DNA of 64,000 nucleotides, from positions 94,569-158,568 of the forward strand of contig PLJH01000141.1 in the NCBI GenBank assembly GCA_003139615.1. The letters run 5' to 3'. The notes under the pieces were generated by a model. It did no database searches. It saw only the letters and a list, made by a program, of their open reading frames with translations, and was not told the origin of the DNA. Position numbers and translations under genes: made by a program. Positions within the stretch are counted from its first letter, which is position 1. Every line of letters begins with the position of its first letter. Positions 1 through 9,185 of this stretch are shown piece after piece. This DNA is from Alphaproteobacteria bacterium. Its GTDB lineage: Bacteria > Pseudomonadota > Alphaproteobacteria > Micropepsales > Micropepsaceae.

Positions 1-1783
1 ATTTGAGATGCAGCCGTCCCCAATTGGGCGCGTATTTCGCCGCTTCCGCGAATTTCGCGAGCGCGAGGTCGGAACGGTTCCCGAGGATCAGCGCCTCGCC
101 CCACATTTCCAGCGGATCGGCGAAATGCGGGCCGATGCGATGCGCCTGCTCGAACTTTGCAACCGCGCCATCGAGATCGCCCTTGGTCAGGAGCGCCTCG
201 CCCCATGCCTCGTCCGCAAAAGGCAAGGACGGCGTTCGCGCGGATACGAGTGCGAACCAGTGATCGGCAGCGCCCCATTTGTGCGTGATCGCCGCAATCG
301 TGCCGTGCATGATCACGCAGCGGTCGCAATCGATTTGCGTCTTGTCGATCAGGGTCTCTGCGCCCGCGATATCGCCGTTGCGTGCCAAGGTCTCGGCCAT
401 TGCCGGCCAAAACTCCGTGCGACGGATCACAGAGTCCTTTGGCTTTTCCGCGACGAGCCCATCCGCTTTCTTGTCAATTGCGGCTGCGGCGGTCCAATTC
501 TGCTCGGACCGGGCAAACCACGCTTGCACGCTGAGGAATATCGGATTTGGCCGGCCATCGCGGCCGACCATCGGAATCAAGGCCGCCAGACGACGCGCTT
601 CCGGCATATCGTGATCGCGCCATTCATAATTGACCAATTCTGCCGTGCCGCAATCGAGCGCATCCGAGAGACCCACGGCGCTCCGGCATTGCGCGATTGC
701 GCCCTGTGAATCGCCCTTGTCGATCGCTTGGTCGGTCGCAAGACTTGCAAGCAGCGATGATGCCATGTCAGGATTGAGATCGACCGTCTTGCCCGCATTG
801 ATGAGCGAGGAGACCGTTTCTTCAGCTGTCACTGCCGTTTCGCGGTGCTCTGCGAGGAACGCGCCGGCGCCGAGCTGAAACCGGGCAGCCGTATTGGCTG
901 GATCGAGCTCAGTCGCGATCCGGCTTTTCTCCATTTCGCCATAAGCATCGCCTTCCTGATAGAGCAAAGTGCCCCAACTCAGATATGCGAGCGCGCGTTC
1001 CCGCGGACTGCCGCGGCCCGCCAGCGGCACGATGATCGCTTCGGCTTCCGCATAGCGTCCGTGCGTTCCCAGATAATCCGCATAGCGCAGCGGACGCGAA
1101 GCGGCGTAGAGGCGTTCGGCGGCCTGCCCGATCAATGTGTCGAGACTGCTGCCCTCGACCGTGCTGCCGGGCTCCGCACCATAGCGGATGGTCAGCGCCA
1201 AGCCCTTGGGCGTGTGCACCAGATCGCCGGCCACGCGGGTTTCGTCGCCCAGCCATTCGCGCAAGTAACGATTGAGTTCACCCAGCGAAATGCCCGTGCT
1301 GGGAATTTCGATACGAACCTGATTGCTGTCGTTGCTGCGGTAGGAACCGGCGCCCTGCGCGAGAGAATACGTGTCGGCTTGCATATGGCCCAATGCGTCG
1401 AGAACCCGCCCGGCGAGAACGTCTCCCGTCATGCTCGATTGCGCCACATCGGCGGGAACCGAGAAGGCGTAGACTACAAGGTCGCGATCCTGCGTAGCAT
1501 TCCAGACCATGGTGCCAAGACCGCAAACGACAAGCAGGACGACCAGAAAGCCGGCAGCCTCCAGCGCAAAGCGCGCGTAATCGCTGACGCGGCGAAACCG
1601 CAGATGCGAAAGTTCGAATGCATTCTGCTCGACGAGATTCTGGCTCTGAAGTTTTGCGAGCCGCGTCTGCTCTTCGAGATAGGCGTCCGCCTTGGCCTGG
1701 CTCGCGCCGGTGAACGCGCCCGCGTCGGCCGCCGATCCGCCGCCCTGGCCCGTCGCCGGAAACCTACCGTCTTCGTCAGCCAT
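1..1783 (-). CDS. Membrane-anchored TPR protein, copy 1 of 3 (3' end outside window)
   Basis: This frame is open on the minus strand from an ATG at 1783 to the window edge, giving at least 594 residues; the C-terminus is missing. The product starts MADEDG. It then has a charged cytoplasmic stretch, one transmembrane segment around residues 73-95 (the VVLLVVC region), and an extracytoplasmic region containing VRIEIPSTGISLGE and WLGDETRVAGD. TPR-type helices follow, with the motifs HFADPLEMWGEAL and YAPNWGRLHLK near the window edge. It is clearly paralogous to the next two genes. Its start overlaps the upstream stop by 8 bp, so translational coupling is likely. I recognise no named family; a periplasmic scaffold or sensor role is only inferred from the TM plus TPR layout. 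Confidence 0.8.
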   Translation of the reverse strand, partial: MADEDGRFPATGQGGGSAADAGAFTGASQAKADAYLEEQTRLAKLQSQNLVEQNAFELSHLRFRRVSDYARFALEAAGFLVVLLVVCGLGTMVWNATQDRDLVVYAFSVPADVAQSSMTGDVLAGRVLDALGHMQADTYSLAQGAGSYRSNDSNQVRIEIPSTGISLGELNRYLREWLGDETRVAGDLVHTPKGLALTIRYGAEPGSTVEGSSLDTLIGQAAERLYAASRPLRYADYLGTHGRYAEAEAIIVPLAGRGSPRERALAYLSWGTLLYQEGDAYGEMEKSRIATELDPANTAARFQLGAGAFLAEHRETAVTAEETVSSLINAGKTVDLNPDMASSLLASLATDQAIDKGDSQGAIAQCRSAVGLSDALDCGTAELVNYEWRDHDMPEARRLAALIPMVGRDGRPNPIFLSVQAWFARSEQNWTAAAAIDKKADGLVAEKPKDSVIRRTEFWPAMAETLARNGDIAGAETLIDKTQIDCDRCVIMHGTIAAITHKWGAADHWFALVSARTPSLPFADEAWGEALLTKGDLDGAVAKFEQAHRIGPHFADPLEMWGEALILGNRSDLALAKFAEAAKYAPNWGRLHLK

Positions 1784-3746
1784 GCGATGCCCTCATATGC
1801 GCCAGTTCAGATTTTTCGGATGGCGCGAGATCAAGGGTTGACGCAATGGCAAACTGCTTTTGCGCGCCAGCTTTGTCGCCGTTCCACAGCAACGCCTCAC
1901 CCCATTTGAGATGCAGCCGTCCCCATTCGGGCGCATATTTGTTCGCTTCTTCGAATTTCGCGAGCGCGAGATCGGAGCGGTTCTTCAGCATCAGCGCCTC
2001 GCCCCACATCTCCAGCGGATCGGCGAAGTGAGGGCTCTTTTGATTAGCGAGGGTGAACTTCGCAACGGCGGCATCAAAATCTCCACGACGCATCAGCATG
2101 CCGCCCCAATCGGCATAGGCGAATGGAATGGATGGACCTTGCCTCGTTGCGTCTGCGAACCACCAGGCCGCTCCGCTCCAGTTCCCTTGAGCCGCATCGA
2201 TGCTGCCGCGCGTGCGCAGGCACGGATAACAATCCAACGAGGTCTTATCGATCAACGCGTGCGCTCCACGGAAATCGCCGGTCTCGGCAAGCGCGCCCGC
2301 CGTGAAAGGCGAAAATTCGCTGGTCAGCACCAAATCTACATATCGTTTGGTGTATCCGGGAATGGACGTGAGTTGCCGCGTCGCCGCCTCGGCGCCGGGC
2401 CACTCGGCCGTGACGGCGGTCCAGTCCCCAGACCAATAGTCTGCCTGCAGCTTCGCAGCTTCACGATTCATATTGGTGAACACATCCTTTGACGCGGGCA
2501 AGTCGTTCCATGCCTCGCGCATTTCCGTAGTCCGGTGAAGCAGCGCCAGCGTCATGATCGACAGCTCGCGCGCGCCCTCTGCCACGCCGTAGAAATCCGG
2601 AAGTGATACGGCATCCTCGCTATCGCGCATTGTGGCGCCAAAATCGCCCAGCGAAATGTCGATAATCGCGCGGTCGGCTCTACGGCTGATGGTCGCGGCA
2701 CGATCGCTCATTCCGCCATGGCCGCTTTCAAGCAACTGCACGGCCTTGCTCATATCGGCGATCGCGGATTCGTCGTGTCCGAGAATATGGTCGTCGCCGG
2801 CAATGTCCTGATACGGAAGCGCGAAAGACGAATCGAGCGCCGCGGCCTTGCGCTCCTCGGCCGACGCAAGCCGTGGATCGTCGGAATCGACGAGATTGGC
2901 GAGATTGGCGAGACCCACATGGCCCCAGATGCGGTCTTCGCGCGACCCGCTTGCGACAAGCTCCTCGAAGATTGCGCGCGCCGCTTCGCGCCCGCCGTGT
3001 TCGGCCTGCCTTTCATCCAGATAAATCGCATGCCGGTAGGGCTGTGTACGCGCATAAATCTGGTCGGCCGCCTGCTGCATGAGGGCATCGAAATCCGCCT
3101 CCGTGCCGGTGACGGTGGCGCCCGCATCGCTGCCGCTGCGGGCAGTGACAGCGATCGTGTTTCCGATGTGATAGACCTCGCCCGTGATATGCGTCTGATG
3201 CCCCAGCCGCGATACGAGGTAACGATAGAATTCGCCGATCGAAATGCCCGTGTTGGGAATCTCGACCCGGATGTCGCCGCCCCAATTGTTGGAATAAGAC
3301 GCGGCCGGCCTTGCCGAATCCGTGGCGGCCTGCATGGCCGAAAGCTTGTCCTGCAGTTTCGCCGCTACGCCCTGGCCCGTGAGGCCTTGCGCCGCCATGT
3401 CGGGCGGCACCGAAAAGGCTTCGATCACAACGCCGTCTTCCTGCGTGGCCGACCAGACGGTCAGTGCCGCGACAAGCATCACAACCGTGAAAATCGAGGC
3501 CAGCGCCAACTCAAAGGAAAGCTTCAGCACGTCGCTGATGTGATGTACGCGCAGCGACCAGTGACGGAGCTTGTCCTCCCGCCGCAAATCTTCGGCCTGG
3601 AGCCGCAAGACGATGGTTTGCTCGCGCAAAAACTCCCGCACATCCGCGGCAACGCCGGGATCGCGCGATGCTTCGTGCATCGCCACTCCGACCGCGGCGG
3701 CTTTGGCCGTCCCGTCATCTCCGGTCGACTCGCTTTTGTCAGCCAT
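1776..3746 (-). CDS. Membrane-anchored TPR protein, copy 2 of 3 (intact)
   Basis: 656 residues, and the only copy that is complete and intact in this window. Order: a charged N-terminus with a probable coiled coil at about 36-62, a transmembrane helix at about 79-98, and a conserved extracytoplasmic domain with VEIPNTGISIGEFYRYL and LGHQTHITGEV. A helical TPR array follows, with a C-terminal pair of repeats containing HFADPLEMWGEAL and LHLKWGEALLWNGD. Its stop (1776-1778) overlaps the ATG of copy 1, and its own ATG (3746) overlaps the stop of copy 3. The predicted topology places the TPRs outside the cytoplasm. There is no catalytic motif, so an assembly or binding function is inference. Confidence 0.85.
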   Translation of the reverse strand: MADKSESTGDDGTAKAAAVGVAMHEASRDPGVAADVREFLREQTIVLRLQAEDLRREDKLRHWSLRVHHISDVLKLSFELALASIFTVVMLVAALTVWSATQEDGVVIEAFSVPPDMAAQGLTGQGVAAKLQDKLSAMQAATDSARPAASYSNNWGGDIRVEIPNTGISIGEFYRYLVSRLGHQTHITGEVYHIGNTIAVTARSGSDAGATVTGTEADFDALMQQAADQIYARTQPYRHAIYLDERQAEHGGREAARAIFEELVASGSREDRIWGHVGLANLANLVDSDDPRLASAEERKAAALDSSFALPYQDIAGDDHILGHDESAIADMSKAVQLLESGHGGMSDRAATISRRADRAIIDISLGDFGATMRDSEDAVSLPDFYGVAEGARELSIMTLALLHRTTEMREAWNDLPASKDVFTNMNREAAKLQADYWSGDWTAVTAEWPGAEAATRQLTSIPGYTKRYVDLVLTSEFSPFTAGALAETGDFRGAHALIDKTSLDCYPCLRTRGSIDAAQGNWSGAAWWFADATRQGPSIPFAYADWGGMLMRRGDFDAAVAKFTLANQKSPHFADPLEMWGEALMLKNRSDLALAKFEEANKYAPEWGRLHLKWGEALLWNGDKAGAQKQFAIASTLDLAPSEKSELAHMRASHG

Positions 3747-4860
3747 GCGCCGTTCCCCATTTTGCGAGCTCGACTTGTTCCGTTCCGGAAAGATCTAGCC
3801 CCGACGCAATGGCAAATTGTTTCCCGGCTCCCACCTTATCTCCCGACCAAAGCAGCGCCTCGCCCCATTTGAGATGGAGACGCCCCCAATTCGGAGCGTA
3901 TTTATCGGCTTCCGCGAATTTCGCGAGCGCGACATCGGAGCGGTTCTTGCGGATCAGCGCCTCGCCCCACATCTCCAGCGGATCGGCGAAGTGCGGACCG
4001 ATGGCGTTTGCCTGCCGAAATTCCGCGATTGCACTGTCATAATCGCCACGATGAAGCAGCATCGCGCCCCAGTCGAGCATCGCAAAGGGTTCGGATGGCG
4101 CGTCGGAAACGGCGCGTGCAAACCAGCGCGCGGCGACGACATCATCGCCGGCCAGTTCCGCGATGCGGCCGCGGAACTCCAGACAGCGCGTGCAGTCGAG
4201 CTGCGTCATCCGCACAAGCGCTTCGGCATTTGCGATGTTGCCGGTCTTGGCCCAGGCATAGGCGAGCCAGGGCCAGATCAGCGTATGACGCGGATCGTTC
4301 ACAGTGCCGGTCCGCAACGCCATGCGATCCGCGGTGGCGAGGCTCGCTGCCGCGTCTTTCCAGTCATCGACGTCGGCGTCGATGAACGTGACGGGCAATT
4401 GCGCTTCGACATCGACGATCCAAATGACCGCCTGGCCGTCGGAATATTGCGGATGCTCCGCCAGAATGGCGCGCGCGGCCTCGACATCGTGATCGCGGGC
4501 CAAATCCGATGCCGTTACGACGCCTCCCTGCGCGTCGTAATCCGAAAAGCTGATCGTCTCGGCGATCCTGTCGTTGCGGACAGCCTCGGCGAAATCGCCT
4601 CGCGTTTGGGCCAGCATGGATCGCGCACTCGGGACGAGGTTGGCGAGTGCTTCGGGGCGATAATCGTCCAGCGAAGCGGTCGCAAACAGATGCACCGAAG
4701 ATGCAATGTGCGCAGCAAACGCTTCGCCGTGGTCGAGCGCAGCGTCCGCATTGGTGGCGAAGAAGCTCGGCATGGGGTCGTCCGGCGCGAGCGCAATGCT
4801 GCGCGCGTAAGGCACAATCGACTCGCGAAATTTGCCTTCGATCACCAAAATGTTGGCCAT
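3739..4860 (-). pseudogene. C-terminal part of frameshifted TPR protein, copy 3
   Basis: 373 residues that align with the TPR half of copies 1 and 2. It shares HFADPLEMWGEAL, YAPNWGRLHLKWGEALLW and the same final residues HG before the stop. The first in-frame ATG (4860) has no Shine-Dalgarno sequence and lies inside what should be the middle of the protein. Upstream of it the same frame stays open and reads sequence (RSLVYTNMANILV) that continues the homology of the N-terminal fragment. The two pieces therefore look like one gene split by a single-base deletion in the G5 run at 4881-4885. Either a real pseudogene or a sequencing error would explain it. Confidence 0.7.
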
Positions 4861-5630
4861 ATTGGTATAAACGAGCGATCGGGGGCCGATCCCACAACGG
4901 TAAGCTTTTGCGCGAGCGCGAACGAGCTCGATACATCGCCTCGCCGCGCCAGCAAATCCATAAAAACGAAGGGTTGTGTCTCCTTGAGGAGCGCGTTTGC
5001 CGCCTTGTCCATCAACGTATCGAGATCGGCTTCGCCGCCCTTGAAGGTTTGGCTAGGATTTGCGCCGGCACGAACGGTGAGCGCGATGCCCTCGGCGGTG
5101 CGATAAATTTCGCCGCTCACATGCGTCTCGTGACCTAGCCATCCCCGCAGCAGGCGCGACAATTCGTCGATCGATATGCCGGTGTCGGGAATCTGGACTT
5201 TGACATTCGAGCCCCAGCTTCCCTCGATGCTGTTCGGCTTGCGCAGGGTATAAACATTCGCCTCGTCGACCATCGCATTGAGGCGATCGAGCAGCTGTTG
5301 CGAGAGGACAGTTCCGTCGAGGCCCCTAGCGGCGAAATCCGGCGGCGTCTTGAGCGGCTCGGCGACAAGCCCTCTCGCGTCATGGGCCTGCCAGACGAGA
5401 GCAATCAGGCCCGCGACCACCAAAGCAATGAAGAGGGCCACGGTCGCTTCCATCGCGGCCTTGGCATAGTCGCCGATGCGGCGAAAGCGCAGATGCGAGA
5501 CATGCAGATCGTGCTGCTCGCGCGCATCTTCGATCTGGAGATCGAGAAGCACCCCCTGCTTCCTGAGAACTGCTCGTTGTTCGTCAAGAAACGAATCCGC
5601 CTTTTCGCGGCTGGCGCCGCCGAGCGACAC
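4842..5630 (-). pseudogene. N-terminal part of frameshifted TPR protein, copy 3
   Basis: 262 residues from a GTG at 5630. It covers the coiled N-terminus, the transmembrane helix (ALFIALVVAGLIALVW) and the extracytoplasmic domain (VQIPDTGISIDELSRLL, WLGHETHVSGEIYRT) of the tandem family, then runs out of frame after SAPDRS and stops. The GTG has no ribosome site before it. The frame is open back to a TAA and contains an ATA at 5696-5694 followed by EDES, which lines up with MADEDG and MADKSES of the other copies and has a G-run just upstream. The original ATG may therefore have become ATA. As the promoter-proximal copy, its damage could reduce coupled translation of copies 2 and 1. Confidence 0.7.
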
Positions 5631-5819
5631 CGCCGCCGCGACTGATGTCGCGCGGGACTCGCCTTGATCTCGGTTGGAAATGGACTCGTCTTCTATGGCT
5701 TACCCCCCGGTTGCCCCGAAGGACCGCCGTTTAATGCAGGTTAAGATGAAAGAAGGGCTAAGCCGGCGCAATGGGGCATTTGTCGCCGGGCCGGACGATG
5801 GGACAAAGTTTTGACGATT

Positions 5820-7148
5820 CTAGCGACGGCGCGCAAGAAGCTTGATCGGCGCCGATTCCCTAACGAATGCCATCGCGAAAAGCCCGACTGCTGCCGCGCC
5901 CGTCCAGTAATAGGCGGGCACGAGAGGATTGCCGGTCAACATGAGCAGGGATTTGACGATGACTTGCGTCGAGCCACCGAAGATCGCAATCGCGAAGGCA
6001 TAGATCGTGGACACGGCTCCGGCCCGTACGCTGCGGGGCAAGGTCTCCGTCAGCATGACGAGGACGGGGCCCGACGACAGGCAAAACACGACGGCGAGCC
6101 ACCCAACGGCGACATAAAAGACGAGCGTCGTATGAAAATGCCCGATGGCCCAGAACGCCGGCAAAATCGACGCGACTAGAACTACTCCCGGGACCAGCAT
6201 GACGGGTTTGCGGCCGAACCTGTCCGCCAGGAGCCCGCTCGCCAAATCGCCGCAAATCGCGAGCACCCCGCTGACGATGATGACGCCGAAGGCCGCGGCG
6301 GCCTGCATGTGCAACGTGTCGAGCGCGTACGTCGTCATATAATTGGTGGTGTAATTCGCAATCGTGGCCGATGCGAGGATCAGCAAGCCCAACACGATCG
6401 TCAGCAGATGCGGACGTAGCCTGGCACCGACGGACAATGCGCCGGCGGTGCCGTCCGGCGCCAGCCCCGCATCGTCGACTTTATGCAATGTCTCCGGCAA
6501 TGAGCGGCGCAGCATCAGTCCGAACGGAACGATGCAGGCTCCCACGAGCATGGTCGCGCGCCAGCCCCAATCCTGCATCTGCTGCGCGTCGAGATTGTAC
6601 GCCAACACCGTCGCGATAACGCCGGCGGCTAACGCGCCCAAATCCTGCGAGGCAGCTTGCAAGGCGGCATAGAAGCCGCGTCGCAGCGGGGGCGCGGCCT
6701 CGACCATATAGGCCGTCGCCGGACCTACATTTCCGCCAAGCGCAAAGCCCTGCACCAAACGAAACAGAACAGCGAGGACCGGCGCGGCGATGCCAATCTG
6801 TGCGTAAGAGGGCGTGAGCGCCAACCCGATAATGCCTACGCCCATCAGCCCGAACGAGAACAGCATCGCGGGCTTACGGCCTGCGCGATCGCCCCACGAA
6901 CCGATTACGATGGCGCCTACCGGTCGGCTCAGAAAACCCACGAAAAATGCTGAGAGCGAGAGGATCAGGCTCAACGACGCGTTTTGCGTCGGAAAAAATG
7001 CGCGGGCGATATAGACCGAAAAGAATCCGTAACTGACAAAATCGAAGAATTCGAGCGCATTGCCGACGACCACAGCCGCGATGTGGCGGAGCGGCATTGC
7101 CGGTATCGGAGGCAATGGCCGCTGACCGTCATTGGCAAGATCGGCCAT
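5820..7148 (-). CDS. MHS-type MFS metabolite:proton symporter
   Basis: 442 residues, about 12 hydrophobic segments. The N-terminal signature GNALEFFDFVSYGFF followed by SRPVGAIVIGSWGDRAGRKPAM is typical of the metabolite:H+ symporter branch of the major facilitator superfamily (ProP, KgtP, ShiA and relatives), which import organic acids, betaines or similar compounds. A second MFS loop motif, LADRFGRKPVML, begins the C-terminal half. The ATG at 7148 overlaps the stop of the S9 peptidase gene as TGATG; a GTG at 7151 is an alternative. The coupling suggests co-expression with a peptidase, so a peptide- or amino-acid-derived substrate is possible, but the sequence does not define it. Confidence 0.9.
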   Translation of the reverse strand: MADLANDGQRPLPPIPAMPLRHIAAVVVGNALEFFDFVSYGFFSVYIARAFFPTQNASLSLILSLSAFFVGFLSRPVGAIVIGSWGDRAGRKPAMLFSFGLMGVGIIGLALTPSYAQIGIAAPVLAVLFRLVQGFALGGNVGPATAYMVEAAPPLRRGFYAALQAASQDLGALAAGVIATVLAYNLDAQQMQDWGWRATMLVGACIVPFGLMLRRSLPETLHKVDDAGLAPDGTAGALSVGARLRPHLLTIVLGLLILASATIANYTTNYMTTYALDTLHMQAAAAFGVIIVSGVLAICGDLASGLLADRFGRKPVMLVPGVVLVASILPAFWAIGHFHTTLVFYVAVGWLAVVFCLSSGPVLVMLTETLPRSVRAGAVSTIYAFAIAIFGGSTQVIVKSLLMLTGNPLVPAYYWTGAAAVGLFAMAFVRESAPIKLLARRR

Positions 7149-9166
7149 CACCGCGCTTTCAGATGGGCGTCATACCACGCAAGATAGCGCTGCAACCGGT
7201 CCTTCAGATAGCTCGGCGTCGTGAGTCCGTGGAATTGTCCGGGATAGATGACGAGTTGCGTGTCGATCCCCATGCTCTTGAGCGCCTGATACATCTGCTC
7301 GCCATTGTGCAGCGGCACATTCATGTCCCGATCGCCGCCGAGAAACAAAGTCGGCGTCTTGATGCGATCGGCATGCAGGAACGGATAAGATATCTTGAGC
7401 CAGGTCGCCGTGTTCTTCCACGGCGTGCCCAACTCCATCTCGTAATCATACGCATACTGATCGTTGCCGTAGCCGCCCAGGATATCGGCGATGCTCGCAC
7501 CACTGGTAGCGGCCTTGAAACGCGTGTCGCTGGCGATCACGTAGTTCGTCAGCATGCCGCCATAGGACCAGCCGCCCACACCGAGACGCGCGGGGTCGGC
7601 GACGCCGGTCCTGACCGCATAGTCGACAGCTGCGAGTTCATCCTGCACATCGGGGCCGCCCCAATTTGCAAAGATCGCCGCGCAATAGGCCTGACCGCGT
7701 CCCGTACTGCCGCGCGGATTGGCGGCCACCACTGCGTAACCTTGCGCCGCAATGATCTGCCATTCGAAGCTGAACCCGAGCGGGAATTGCGCTTGCGGCC
7801 CGCCATGAATGCGCAGGATAGTCGGCAGATGTCCGCCGGTGGCGCCGGGGGGCTTCAGCAGGAAACCATGCACATCCGTGCCGTCCTTGCTCTTGAACGC
7901 GATCTCTTGAACCGGAGCAAGTTTCACATCCTCCATCCAATCGTTTTGATGGCTGAGTTGGCGCGGGGCGCCGCTGCCGTCCCAGGCGAAGACTTCCGAC
8001 GGCGATAGCGGGTTTGAAATCAGGAGAGCATGTTTGCCGCGCGCGGTGCCGAATTCGCCAATCGTGTCGCGTCCGCCGGCGATATGTTCGACCTTGCCGC
8101 CCGTGGCGGAAACACGCGCGAGATATTGCGCGCGGTCGTCCTCGACCATGAATTCGAGCGATTTTCCGTCGGGAGTCCATTGCGGATTGCCGACATTGCG
8201 GTCGAGCGACGCGGTCAAAAGCAGCGGCTTGCCGCCTGCTGCCGGAATGACAGCCAAAGTGTCGGTCGCATATTCGATCAGCTTCGGATCTCCGCCCTGC
8301 AGATAGGCAATCGATTTTCCATCCGGCGACCAGACGGGATAGCTTCCGATATCCGCACGGTTCGGTGAATTGTTGGCGCCAAGATAGGTTGTGATTGCGT
8401 GTGCTGCTGCACCCTTCGCGGCCGCGATGACATACACATCCCAATCGTCGTTGCGGTCGACATCCTTGTGCCGCTTGCTGACAAACGCGATCGATTTGCC
8501 GTCGGGAGACCACGCGGGCAGCGCCTCGTCGAATTCGCCGGGCGTGAGGATATCGGCTTTGCGGCTCGCGACATCGAAGAGATAAAGGTGATCGTGCAGG
8601 TGGCGGATATAGCCGCTCACATCCTGCATGAACTGGAAGCGGTCGATGACGATGGGCTTAGGGGTCTTATCCTTGTCGTCGGGGCCGTTCTCGTCCTTGT
8701 CTTCGTCGGTCGCGATCAGCGCGATGCGCTTGCCGTCGGGCGCCCAGGCGAAATCGACCACTCCCCCTTTGAAGTCCGTGATCTTCTGCGCTTCGCCGCC
8801 GAGGCGATCCATCAGCCAGAGCTGATCATTCTTCTTCTCGTCGGTGCGCCCGGACAGAAACGCGAGCCAGCGACCGTCGGGGCTCCAGCGCGGATGGCTT
8901 TCGCTTTCCTTGGGACGCGAGGTCAGCTGAATTGTGGTCTTGCCGTCATAGCTCGTCATCCACAGATGCGTCTCGTGCTTGTCTGCCTTCACATTGACCG
9001 TGCGGACTGTGTAAGCGACCCAGTCGCCGGCCGGCGAAATCTCCGGGTCGTTCACGTCGTGGAGCTGATCCAGATCGTCGAGCTTGAACAGGCGCGGCGG
9101 TGCAGCCTGTACGGCGCCGACGCACGCGATCGCAAGCACCGCGACCGCACAAATGGAAAGCTTCAT
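7148..9166 (-). CDS. Secreted S9 family (prolyl oligopeptidase-like) serine peptidase
   Basis: 672 residues with an N-terminal signal peptide (MKLSICAVAVLAIACVGAVQA) that points to periplasmic export. The middle is a WD40-like beta-propeller (repeated SPDGKSIAF / WSPDGRW units). The C-terminal alpha/beta hydrolase has nucleophile motif GWSYGG (about residue 535), acid in GGDRDMNVP (about 610) and histidine in PGQFHGL (about 645). This is the layout of acylaminoacyl- or dipeptidyl-peptidases of family S9. It probably releases dipeptides or acyl amino acids in the periplasm, which the coupled MHS symporter might import (inference). Confidence 0.93.
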   Translation of the reverse strand: MKLSICAVAVLAIACVGAVQAAPPRLFKLDDLDQLHDVNDPEISPAGDWVAYTVRTVNVKADKHETHLWMTSYDGKTTIQLTSRPKESESHPRWSPDGRWLAFLSGRTDEKKNDQLWLMDRLGGEAQKITDFKGGVVDFAWAPDGKRIALIATDEDKDENGPDDKDKTPKPIVIDRFQFMQDVSGYIRHLHDHLYLFDVASRKADILTPGEFDEALPAWSPDGKSIAFVSKRHKDVDRNDDWDVYVIAAAKGAAAHAITTYLGANNSPNRADIGSYPVWSPDGKSIAYLQGGDPKLIEYATDTLAVIPAAGGKPLLLTASLDRNVGNPQWTPDGKSLEFMVEDDRAQYLARVSATGGKVEHIAGGRDTIGEFGTARGKHALLISNPLSPSEVFAWDGSGAPRQLSHQNDWMEDVKLAPVQEIAFKSKDGTDVHGFLLKPPGATGGHLPTILRIHGGPQAQFPLGFSFEWQIIAAQGYAVVAANPRGSTGRGQAYCAAIFANWGGPDVQDELAAVDYAVRTGVADPARLGVGGWSYGGMLTNYVIASDTRFKAATSGASIADILGGYGNDQYAYDYEMELGTPWKNTATWLKISYPFLHADRIKTPTLFLGGDRDMNVPLHNGEQMYQALKSMGIDTQLVIYPGQFHGLTTPSYLKDRLQRYLAWYDAHLKAR

Positions 9167-9185
9167 AATGCCCCTCTCGCCGCGG

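Noticed and set aside
845-1909. Long plus-strand open frame (354 codons)
   Set aside because: It is antisense to the TPR protein on the minus strand, which has family homology and continuous repeats; the plus frame is Arg/Ala-rich without motifs.
3817-5106. 429-codon plus-strand open frame opposite TPR copy 3
   Set aside because: Composition-driven shadow in GC-rich DNA. The minus strand carries recognisable paralogue sequence, even though frameshifted.
5740-5819. CCGGCG/CGCCGG hairpin downstream of the MHS symporter as a terminator
   Set aside because: Stem of only six pairs with a 15-nt loop and no T-run on the minus strand.
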